Shown: one piece after another, positions 53,041 through 60,809 of the stretch
Layout of the letters: each line of letters starts with the position of its first letter
Numbering within the stretch: position 1 is the first letter of the stretch
Origin: a bacterium
Lineage (GTDB): Bacteria > Verrucomicrobiota > Kiritimatiellia > CAIKKV01 > CAITUY01
Direction of reading: 5' to 3'
Assembly: GCA_037128595.1 (NCBI GenBank)
Contig: JBAXWB010000007.1
Coordinates: 1 to 64,000 of the forward strand
Length of the DNA: 64,000 nt
The notes under the pieces: generated by a model
The model's database searches: none
What the model was told of the DNA's origin: nothing
What the model saw: the letters and a program-made list of their open reading frames with translations, nothing else
Program-made: the position numbers and the translations under genes

Positions 53041-54981
53041 TTAATCCGATCCTTGCAGATGTATAAGTCCATCCCGCGCTGCGGCGCTCACTAACGGATT
53101 GGAGTCCGACGCACAGGCTTGCAGGGCTGATACAATGGGTTTGCGATCGGCACCAGGGCGGCTGACCAGGGTGACAAAACCGCGCACTGCCGCCAGACGG
53201 ACCGTTCCATCCTTGTCGGCCATCGCCGCCTGCAGCACGGCCAGGATTGGACTGGGATCGACTTCGGGGACCATGGCAATTTCCGCCAACGCCTGCAGGC
53301 GTGCGATCCGGACGATCGGTTTCTTATGGGCCACGCCAGCAAGCAAGGCTGGCACGGCCATCGGCACACGAAGTCGACCCAAACCGCCAGCCGCTATGGT
53401 CTTCATATAGTCCCGGGAGTCCTCCGAAAGCCCCATCAACGCGGGAATGGTTGCAGGAGTGTTGGACTCCGATATCGCCTTGGCCGCCGCCTCACAGACA
53501 TCCCAGTGCGGGTCTTTTTCAGCGATCGTCTTGAGGAATGTGACAGCCTCGACGTCCCCGAGGGCGAAAAGCGCATTCACAACCGCAAGACGCACGGGAA
53601 TGTCATCGCCATCTGCGGCCGGGTGCGCCTCGAATCGCTGCTTCAGTTCAGTAAAGCTAAGCCCGGCGAGCGGGAGAGTTTGCCCCGAGCCCGGCGCAAT
53701 GCCGGAGCCCGCAAGGCAATACAACGCCTTGTCCGTGCGGATGAACAGCCGGCTGCCGGCAACAGCCGGTGAGGCAAGGATCTTTTCCCCCAGCGGATTC
53801 ACGGCCACCACCCGTAGCGTCGGCTCAACATCTCCCAACCGGCTGGCATCCAGTACATAGGTATCTCCGTTTTCGGCCGTCCAATACATGTTGCCGCCCG
53901 ACAGGATGGGCGACGATGTGAAGTGCGCATGCAGGCGTTGGGCAATGCGCACTACACCGTCTCTTGAAATCAGCCGGATCACACCATCATCCGCTGGCAG
54001 GATAAGCACGGAACGAAACAACGGTGAAGGCACATACGGTCCACCCGTCGGCACCTGCATCCGGATATGGGTTTCAGTCACATCCCCCGTTCCCTCCGGG
54101 TTGATGGCCAAAGAAGGGCCGTTTCGCCCAGAGGTGGCGTAAAGCAGTCCATCATCACCAGCCACGGGACTGGGGGCCACGCAATCGGACAAACCGGCAC
54201 ATGACCAGCGTTCCCGCCCGTTTAGGGGATCGTAGGCCCTAACGATGGAGGCTCCAACGATCACCTGCCATTCACCCCCATGCTTGAACAACAGGGGTGT
54301 GCCGTACTGATAGGACGCCTTGCGCGGCGTTTTCCAAAGAACCTGGCCTGTAACGCAGTCGGCGGCCAGAATGAACGCCTCGCCGGCATGATCGCAGCAT
54401 TGAATCACACGATCGCGGAACACGACAGGCGATGCCGTAATGTTATAGGGCGATTTGAACGGGCCCAGAGGCAGAGTCCAGAGCCGGCTGCCCTCCAGGT
54501 CAAAAGCCATCAGGCCCGGCGAGTCAAAGAAAACATACAACCGGCGACCATCCGTTGCCGGTGTGGCGGGGGCATAGCCGGCTTTCGGGTCGGTCTCCGG
54601 AATCCGTTCGGCGACGAATTGCCGCTGCCAAAGCAGATGCCCATCGCGTGCGTCGAGGCATAATACCAGCCTGTTCGTTCCGTGGTCGGAGGAGGCGGTG
54701 AGAAAGACACGCCCGTCGCAGACAATCGGGGAAGAACTTCCCTCACCCGGCAGCGGGGTTCGCCAGGCAACATGGTTTGTCGCATTCCAGAAAACAGGCA
54801 GGTTGGTATCGTCACTGATTCCCGAGCCGTCGCCACGCCACGAGGGCCAGTTGACGTCCATCGGAATGGCAGCCTGGGTTCCCCCTACCCATACACTACT
54901 CCCGATCACGAACAGCAACACGCGAATCCGATACGAGGTGGCGTGGCAGAAGAAATGGAACGAGTGAGTCACCGGATCCAC
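53041..54981 (-). CDS. Secreted PQQ-like beta-propeller with C-terminal HEAT repeats
   Basis: A 646-residue protein. A signal-like segment (VLLFVIGSSVWVGGTQA) leads to NWPSWRGDGSGISDDTNLPV, then propeller blades with SSSPIVCDGRVFLTASS and SPVVFRDRVIQC. From about residue 440 there are HEAT-like helical repeats: ALGDVEAVTFLKTIAEKDP, AAGGLGRLRVPMAVPALL, AALQAAMADKDGTVRLAAVRG. Propeller plus HEAT repeats occurs widely in Planctomycetes and Lentisphaerota and suggests binding rather than catalysis. It overlaps the oxidoreductase by 13 bases and lies 33 bases before the next propeller gene. Confidence 0.82.
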   Translation of the reverse strand: MDPVTHSFHFFCHATSYRIRVLLFVIGSSVWVGGTQAAIPMDVNWPSWRGDGSGISDDTNLPVFWNATNHVAWRTPLPGEGSSSPIVCDGRVFLTASSDHGTNRLVLCLDARDGHLLWQRQFVAERIPETDPKAGYAPATPATDGRRLYVFFDSPGLMAFDLEGSRLWTLPLGPFKSPYNITASPVVFRDRVIQCCDHAGEAFILAADCVTGQVLWKTPRKASYQYGTPLLFKHGGEWQVIVGASIVRAYDPLNGRERWSCAGLSDCVAPSPVAGDDGLLYATSGRNGPSLAINPEGTGDVTETHIRMQVPTGGPYVPSPLFRSVLILPADDGVIRLISRDGVVRIAQRLHAHFTSSPILSGGNMYWTAENGDTYVLDASRLGDVEPTLRVVAVNPLGEKILASPAVAGSRLFIRTDKALYCLAGSGIAPGSGQTLPLAGLSFTELKQRFEAHPAADGDDIPVRLAVVNALFALGDVEAVTFLKTIAEKDPHWDVCEAAAKAISESNTPATIPALMGLSEDSRDYMKTIAAGGLGRLRVPMAVPALLAGVAHKKPIVRIARLQALAEIAMVPEVDPSPILAVLQAAMADKDGTVRLAAVRGFVTLVSRPGADRKPIVSALQACASDSNPLVSAAARDGLIHLQGSD

Positions 54982-55991
54982 TTCCCACCGGCAGCCAGAG
55001 ACCGTTCGGCACGATCAACCCATTCCATACTTTTCAGGGCGTCTGCGGCGGGGAACTGCAACTTTCGTCCGGACTTCACCCGCAACAAGAAATCCTCATC
55101 CTGAGGGGCTATCGAATATGAAGGTTCCCCATAGCGCTCTCGCACCGGGATCCGTTCGACCAGTTCGCTTTTGCAATCGGCCCGGTGGTTGAAACGGACC
55201 ACGCTCAGGAGTTCACTCCACGCGCAGAAGGTTAATGACCCCTTGGTGCAGGTCAGACAGAGTTCGTAGAAATGGCCACGATCCCCATGGTCGTCCGTGC
55301 CGCCGACCTGCGCCGCACGAGTGGTGAAAAATGTGATCTTGCCCGTCCGGCCGTCTGGGAAAACCATGCAGGCTAGCACATTATCGGGAACACCGTAGTG
55401 CCGGATGGCGTTGGGGCCGGTTACCGCCATCACCCGCTCCGGCTCACCGAACCAGTAGCGGTAGATATCCACCTGATGGCATAGTTTCTCCCAGAAGATC
55501 CCCCCCACGCGTTCGCGCGTCATAACCCCCTTGGGATGAGGCCCCGATATCTGCACAAGTTCCATGTTCAAAGGCCGACCAACAAGCCCGGACTTCACAA
55601 CCTCGCGCATGGACTTGAGAATGCCACTGTACCTAAGTTCGAACCCGACCTGGAAAGGCACTTTGAGACGCTCGGCCAGCGCCACCATTCGGCGGCAGTC
55701 CCGGATATTGTGCGCCAGAGGTTTCTCTGTGAACGTCGGAATTCCAGCCTTTAAGCACGGTTCAATTCCGGCCACGTGCGCGCAAGGCGGCGTGACCACG
55801 AAAACGGCGTCCGGCTTCCATTTCATGACCTTTTCAAGATCGTCCACCGTCCGCACACCATCCGCCTCGGCGGTGCGCCGAGTCGGTTCGGACACATCGC
55901 ACCCCAGGATCTCCGTCACCACCTTCAACTCGCGAAGCGTCTTCACATGGCTCCGCCCCATCGCACCCAATCCGATTACCGCCACTTTCAT
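54969..55991 (-). CDS. Gfo/Idh/MocA-family oxidoreductase
   Basis: A 340-residue NAD(P)-dependent oxidoreductase: VIGLGAMGRSHVKTL is the Rossmann motif, then VTPPCAHVAG and FTEKPLAHN with the catalytic-site E-K-P. GIFWEKLCHQVDIYRYWFGEP corresponds to the active-site helix of this family. First gene of the minus-strand propeller operon. The operator copy 4 lies 74-87 bp upstream of the ATG. Substrate probably a sugar released by the locus. Confidence 0.9.
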   Translation of the reverse strand: MKVAVIGLGAMGRSHVKTLRELKVVTEILGCDVSEPTRRTAEADGVRTVDDLEKVMKWKPDAVFVVTPPCAHVAGIEPCLKAGIPTFTEKPLAHNIRDCRRMVALAERLKVPFQVGFELRYSGILKSMREVVKSGLVGRPLNMELVQISGPHPKGVMTRERVGGIFWEKLCHQVDIYRYWFGEPERVMAVTGPNAIRHYGVPDNVLACMVFPDGRTGKITFFTTRAAQVGGTDDHGDRGHFYELCLTCTKGSLTFCAWSELLSVVRFNHRADCKSELVERIPVRERYGEPSYSIAPQDEDFLLRVKSGRKLQFPAADALKSMEWVDRAERSLAAGGKWIR

Positions 55992-56064
55992 ACTGCATTC
56001 CCTTTCACCGCGCCGTCGTTCCCGCTCACTTCGAAGATTGACTAGCGCTGTTACATTCTAAGTA

Positions 56065-56078
56065 TGTACACGGTAACA
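56065..56078 (-). promoter_or_regulatory. Shared 14-bp operator, copy 4
   Basis: On the minus strand this reads TGTTACCGTGTACA, identical to copies 1 and 3. A TAGAAT box lies just downstream at 56060-56055 (minus strand), but no clear -35 is seen at 17 bases, which would fit a promoter that needs an activator. Confidence 0.7.
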
Positions 56079-56169
56079 CGCAGAATCGAAGGTGTCAATA
56101 AGCACTATGCCGCTGTCAACGCACAATAGGAATGTCCCCTTTTTAGATTTGGTGTTGCTCGTTTTTGCA

Positions 56170-56430
56170 TGGCGGTAGCCCGGATTTCCGCCCCCTGAGA
56201 ATGGGCCGAATAGCTCGTCGGAGGGGGGCGGGAACCCGGGCGTTAGCGGAAGGGCAGAGCGCCGCCATGGGTGGTCGGGTGCGGGAAGAAACGTTCGCCG
56301 GGGACAGACCCCGCTAACGACAACCGGGACGGGGGAGTCCCGGTTCCATGGCCTTTGGGCCTTTCCATTTTTTCTTGTACTTCTGAGGGATTTTAGAATA
56401 ACTCACCAACTTTGTTGGTTATATGTAAGC
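56170..56430. repeat. Gene-free stretch rich in inverted repeats
   Basis: No gene is seen between 56062 and 56494. The stretch holds an imperfect stem of about 18 bp (arms 56178-56196 and 56222-56241), a perfect 9-bp inverted pair CGTTAGCGG / CCGCTAACG (56241-56249 and 56311-56319), a small GGGG-ACAGA-CCCC hairpin inside it, a CCGGGAC / GTCCCGG hairpin at about 56324-56343, a GGCC-TTTG-GGCC hairpin followed by a T-run, and CCAAC-TTT-GTTGG. It could be a REP-like mobile repeat, a structured RNA or a set of terminators. The sequence alone does not decide. Confidence 0.6.
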
Positions 56431-56494
56431 GTCCGATCTAGCACCCCGTAGGCACTGGGGCGGTGATGCGATAGAGTGGTTTGGGGCAGTACGA

Positions 56495-56815
56495 TCAGAT
56501 CAGGCCGCGAATCAGCGACTCGATTTTCTTTAAGTCGTCAGGCGCGATATTCTGATAGTCGTCCCACGTTTTGATGGGGTAGCGGGCCAGGACAGCATTG
56601 ATGCGGCGGAAAGTGATATCGATGTGGCGTTCCAGTTTTTCCGGGAGATGATCGAGCGGTAACCCCTTAAAGCACAGGGAAGCATTTTGAATGCGCTTCC
56701 ATTGGAAGTTGATCGGTCCCTCATCCAGGCAGTGGATAGCTTTCATTATGCAGTCCGTGGCGCGGGTGAGCGCCTCTTGCCCGCGTTGTTGCCCTGTGAG
56801 GGGCGACGCACTCAT
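56495..56815 (-). CDS. Hypothetical protein
   Basis: A 106-residue soluble, helix-rich protein without recognised family. Its ATG overlaps the stop of the kinase/IS66 chimera by four bases, so translation may be coupled. The spacing and the clean frame suggest a real gene, but it follows a transposase fragment and might itself be part of the old element. Nothing in it shows a catalytic motif. Confidence 0.45.
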   Translation of the reverse strand: MSASPLTGQQRGQEALTRATDCIMKAIHCLDEGPINFQWKRIQNASLCFKGLPLDHLPEKLERHIDITFRRINAVLARYPIKTWDDYQNIAPDDLKKIESLIRGLI

Positions 56816-57783
56816 GCGGCCTGCTTTCGACGGGCAGCCAACCAGTTAGCCGGGGTCAGTTCATGAGTGTGCCAATTGGTTGTCGTTGGCAGGCGGGTTA
56901 AAACATCATGCATGTATTCCTGGGGATTAATACCCAATCGGCGGCAGTTTTCCAGAATAGTGTAGAGGATGGCGCTACGCTCGCCAGCTTCTGGATGACC
57001 GATAAAGAGCCAGTTCTTTTTCCCGACTGCGGTTGTCGCCCCACTTTCAAGGAGAGAATCTACGCTGCCAAGCAAAACAACAACCATGATCCAACCGACC
57101 AAGCCAAGAATCAATGCAACAGCAATGCCAATCGCCGTTCTTTTTACTACCTTCCTATTCCATGGAGTAGGACGAGGTGGCGGCTCATCAACCAACTCAG
57201 GAGGAAAGGGTTCATAAATTGTTTCCTGGGGTTTTGTTTTCGGTCCAAAATAGGTGTCATCAGTGTGCGCAGGCGCAGTGTGACTCTCCGTCACGTTGGT
57301 CACTGGCCCCGCTTCTTCCTCGAAGTCGACTGGACCAGGAATTGAATCCAGGAAGAGTCCAGGAATTATTCCGCGCAATTCGCGGCGCATGATTTCAGCC
57401 GAGGCAAAACGCTTTTTAGGGTTCTGGTCAATCGCTTTACAGATGACATCTTTGAGTTTCGGGTATTGGACAAACGCGGGATGACTAAAGTCCAATTTTG
57501 GCGGCTTTTCAGCACGTTCCATGAAAGCAAGCCAAACTTGAACATCATCGCCAGAAAGCCGGGGGTATGCAGGTTTGCCCGCAAAAGACTCATAAAGACA
57601 CAGGCCCAGGGGATAGATGTCGGATTGAGGGGTTCCCCGATCATTGAACTCCAGCACCCCTTTGCGCAAACGAGGCGCGAATTCAGGCGGCATGTAATCC
57701 GGTGTGCCAGGCATCATCCCGGCAGTTAGGCAGTCTGGCAAAAAGGGCTTCCGGAAGGTCTCGTACTTTTCCCATTTGTACAC
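56812..57783 (-). pseudogene. Chimera: Ser/Thr kinase C-lobe fused to IS66 transposase tail
   Basis: Residues 1-100 are the second half of a bacterial Ser/Thr kinase, beginning at the activation segment (GTPDYMPPEF) with SDIYPLGLCLYE and PKKRFASAEIMRREL; the ATP-binding lobe, H-R-D and D-F-G are missing. A linker and one membrane segment (about 213-240) follow. From residue 253 (VGKKNWLFIGHPEAGERSAILY) to the end it is the conserved C-terminus of IS66 transposases, with MHDVLTRLPTT. The join near 57027 is in frame. The apparent start is a GTG within the C-terminal repeats of the upstream gene. Neither part can be active. Confidence 0.82.
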
Positions 57784-59215
57784 CAGTTAGGTGGTGCACT
57801 TTTCCGGTTTGTACACCAGTCCCTGCACCGCCAGGTTGCCAATCCACCAATGCTTTCTGTAGTCGGATGCCGGGCACATAGTAGGTCGCCGAGCCTTGAC
57901 CTTTCTTCTCGATTAGTTTCGCCTGCCGAAGTTTACGCAACTCCTGGCTGGCGGTAAGGGTATCGGCACCATTGAGTTGGCGATAGGCTGCATTATCCAG
58001 CGCACCAGCCTCCCGCAAAAACACCAGCCCGCGCCGCTGCGCATCCGACAAATCGACATCAGCAAACTGGGCCAGCCATTTGATGTCGGCAGGATTGAGA
58101 AAATGATGGAGCAGTAGCGGTGATCCACTGAATACAATGGCCAGGCGGGATCCGTGCTTCTGTTGGGCAGGCAATACCGGCTCAAATTTACTGACCATGT
58201 GCTGGAGAAAAAGCAATGCACCATCGTTCACCCGTGGCAACCCAGCCCCGAAACGCCCGTCAAATCCCCTCTGATCATGTTCCTGTTGGATTTCTTTGGC
58301 CTGTTTCTTCCAGTCTACCCCGAACGGAGGGTTGGCAAGCAGGTAATCGAATTTATCGTAAGGCGGTTCATCGAACCGATCCTCGATAAACACGTCACCA
58401 TAGCGCACGTTTTCGCTCCCGCCGTTCTGATCCACCTGCTTCATGAGCATATCAGCGGCAGCCGTGGCGTAGGCGCGTTTATTGTAGTCCTGCCCAAACA
58501 CATAGAGTTTCGCTGCTCGATGATGGTCGCGAAGATAATTTTGGGCTTCAGCCAGCATGCCGCCGGTTCCACAGGCCGGGTCAAGTAACTTGCGCACAGT
58601 GCCCGGTGTGGCCAAAAGGTCGTCGTCGTTGATAAACAGGATATTCACCATGAGGCGGATCACCTCGCGGGGCGTAAAGTGATCACCAGCCGTCTCATTG
58701 GCCAATTCGTTAAAGCGGCGGATCAAATTCTCGAAAACGAGGCCCATTTGGTCATTGGGCACCGCGATTGGGTGAAGATCCATTTCAGCGAACTTCCGAA
58801 CCACCAGGAACAGGATGTTCGCCTCACGCATTTTCTCAATTTCGTTTTCGAATTCAAAGAAATCAAAGATTTTGCGAACATTGGCTGAGAAACCCTTGAT
58901 ATAACTCACCAGATGTTTCTCGATATTGTCCGGGTCGCCCTTGAGTTTTTCAAACGTCAATGGGGAATGGTTATGGAAACGCTGCCCAGCGGCCTTATTG
59001 AGGAGTTGATCCAGCGCATCATCATTGAGTTTCCCGCCCTTCCTTTTCTCGAACTCGGCCAAAACCTTGTCCTTCGATGGGGCCAGAACGGCGTCGAAGC
59101 GCCGAAGCACCGTCATGGGTAGCATGACTCGCTCGTATTGAGGCGGACGGTATGGGCCACGTAACAGGTCGGCAATCTGCCAGATCAGCTGTGATAGATC
59201 ATGATGGTTCGGCAT
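57683..59215 (-). pseudogene. hsdM: Chimera: HsdM N-terminus fused to ATP-binding/HTH protein tail
   Basis: Residues 1-367 are a type I DNA methyltransferase: VFENLIRRF, the SAM-binding DPACGTGGM at 212-220 and the catalytic NPPF at 295-298 are intact. At SRLAIVFSGSPL, where HsdM normally continues with GGAGSGES and its C-terminal region, the sequence changes near 58114 to LNPADIKWLAQFADVDLSDAQRRGLVFLREAGA and a winged-helix part, the end of AlbA/RecG-like ATP-binding transcription proteins. A short repeat (GVQTGKVHHL, GVQMGKVRDL) follows. No HsdS or HsdR was found. Methyltransferase activity is unlikely without the HsdM C-terminus. Confidence 0.83.
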
Positions 59216-59551
59216 AGTTCAACTTTCCACATTTCACTGACTCTGACGATGATTGCGTCTTACATAACGCCCTATAATTGCAACGGGTTTGGTTGCAAAG
59301 GTAGTCTGTTGGGACGGAAGATTCAAGAAACGGTTTCTGGGGACGCGCAGGGAGAGACTGTTGGATGCCCGCCTGCATTATTCAGGGCTGATATCGCGCA
59401 CGGAAACTGGATGGTCAGAAGGCAGATAGCAGATGAATGGCGAAATGGTTTTGTTCAAGTTGGTTTGCTTCTGAAGATATTACCAACGACATTGATTGCA
59501 AACCGATGCGTGATCGAATGCCGGGGTGCTGGAGGACGGCGTCTCACGATC
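59216..59551. other. Gap without a supported gene
   Basis: 336 bases between the HsdM chimera and the first small membrane protein. An open frame on the plus strand (59201-59632) has no recognisable domain and covers the end of a better-supported minus-strand gene. The promoter of the HsdM chimera should lie here, but no clear -35/-10 pair was found. Confidence 0.5.
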
Positions 59552-59938
59552 TTAATCTTCCCGTTTCTGGATCTCACGCTGGGATTGGGTTTTCGGCTTC
59601 TGCAGGTCATGTTGTCCTTCCTCCAACTGTGATGATTGCCTTGCGATTTTTGCCCCCTGCCTTCTCTTCTCCAGGTTTTGTTGCACTTTTTTAAAGCCCA
59701 TCCAGAGCAAAAGGAACAGAATTGAGATTGCAACAGCCTCGTAGCTTAGCAGGATCATGCCAAACAACCCTCCTGGGCGATACCGCAAGCCGATAAATGT
59801 CAGGATGCCAACACAGACCGAGACTATCGGATTACCTAAGAATGTATCATGTAGCGCGCGCCAGGAAACCACGGTCATCATGACTGCCAGGACACCGGCG
59901 ATGATAGATGCGAACGAGGAGAATATGTTCATAGTCAT
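59552..59938 (-). CDS. Small membrane protein with basic cytoplasmic tail
   Basis: 128 residues with three hydrophobic segments (about 8-26, 36-50 and 60-82) and a highly charged C-terminal tail rich in Lys, Arg, Gln and Glu. No family recognised. It overlaps the preceding gene by four bases (ATGA) and is the last of three consecutive small membrane proteins behind the kinase gene. It may anchor or sense for the signalling module. Confidence 0.6.
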   Translation of the reverse strand: MTMNIFSSFASIIAGVLAVMMTVVSWRALHDTFLGNPIVSVCVGILTFIGLRYRPGGLFGMILLSYEAVAISILFLLLWMGFKKVQQNLEKRRQGAKIARQSSQLEEGQHDLQKPKTQSQREIQKRED

Positions 59939-60294
59939 TGCCCCTTATGACTCTTACGATCCTTGGGAGTTTTGGCCGCAGATGAAGCGCCCGATCCGGG
60001 AGGATTCGGTCGTGACGGCCCCGGCAAGCTGTGAAACCCATTGCCCATCATCGCCATTAGTATGTGAAGAAATGCGATGACCATAATGACACCCCACCCG
60101 GCAGATTCGGGCGGTTTATGAGGGATGAGCTGACACACTGACGTCATAACAACGACCAGCAGCCATAAGATGCACGTCCAAATAGTTCTATCCGCCGGAG
60201 TACTCCACCGTTTGGTTATGAAGTTGTAGGCCACTTCAAAAAAGGCGGCAAGGGCGATGCACAACACAAGCACGATCAGGGGAAATATAGTCAT
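59935..60294 (-). CDS. Small membrane protein, FExxY type (paralogue 2)
   Basis: 119 residues with three hydrophobic segments and a Pro/Ser/Lys-rich tail. The N-terminus (IALAAFFEVAYNFITKRW) resembles that of the next upstream protein (GWLCMAVIFEAGYRTLKPQY): a helix ending in F-E-x-x-Y. The two genes are 2 bp apart and look like diverged duplicates. Function unknown. Confidence 0.6.
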   Translation of the reverse strand: MTIFPLIVLVLCIALAAFFEVAYNFITKRWSTPADRTIWTCILWLLVVVMTSVCQLIPHKPPESAGWGVIMVIAFLHILMAMMGNGFHSLPGPSRPNPPGSGASSAAKTPKDRKSHKGQ

Positions 60295-60296
60295 AG

Positions 60297-60641
60297 TCAG
60301 GTTCCTTTCAGGTGGTTGTTGATAAACGATTCATACACAGCTCGAAGCGCGGCGGGAATGTTTCTGATGATTTCCAGTAGCGGGATAACGTCTTCCTTCA
60401 CCCAACACTTCCGGATGTGCCCGGCGGCCAGGCAGAAGATAAAACCCAGTTGAACCAAGCCCGCAGGGCCACTTGTAGCAAATGCCAAGACCCCCAGGAG
60501 CGTCCACCAGATCCAGCACCACTGGTGTTTCTGGAGGCCACCGGCATACTGCGGCTTAAGAGTCCTGTAACCAGCCTCGAAAATCACGGCCATACAGAGC
60601 CAACCCGCCAGTGCAAGAATCAGGATCAGAATATTATTCAT
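60297..60641 (-). CDS. Small membrane protein, FExxY type (paralogue 1)
   Basis: 114 residues with three hydrophobic segments and an amphipathic C-terminus (LEIIRNIPAALRAVYESF). Shares the N-terminal helix ending in F-E-x-x-Y with the downstream protein. A gap of 168 bases separates it from the kinase gene, so it may have its own promoter or continue the kinase transcript. Function unknown. Confidence 0.6.
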   Translation of the reverse strand: MNNILILILALAGWLCMAVIFEAGYRTLKPQYAGGLQKHQWCWIWWTLLGVLAFATSGPAGLVQLGFIFCLAAGHIRKCWVKEDVIPLLEIIRNIPAALRAVYESFINNHLKGT

Positions 60642-60809
60642 AACGCACCACCTTTCTTAGTATTCGATCAACTTTGTCTTTTCACTATCCACAAGCCTCA
60701 TTTCGATCCTCGATTCACCATAATGGTCTCAAACATCAGGCGTGCCGAATATGGAGCCCCAAGGGACGGATAGGGATATCCTGGATACGGCCTGATTCCC
60801 AAAGCGAAT

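Noticed and set aside
56076-56098. A TTGACA box on the minus strand just upstream of operator copy 4
   Set aside because: At 17 bases it leads only to TACCGT, a poor -10 that lies within the operator itself; not convincing as a promoter.
57770-57820. Possible short tandem repeat of about 35 bp
   Set aside because: It encodes two imperfect units (GVQTGKVHHL, GVQMGKVRDL) that are usual at the C-terminus of this protein family, so it is not a separate repeat element.
59201-59632. A 143-codon open frame on the plus strand in the gap after the HsdM chimera
   Set aside because: No recognisable domain; its end overlaps a better-supported minus-strand membrane protein gene and its start overlaps the HsdM chimera.
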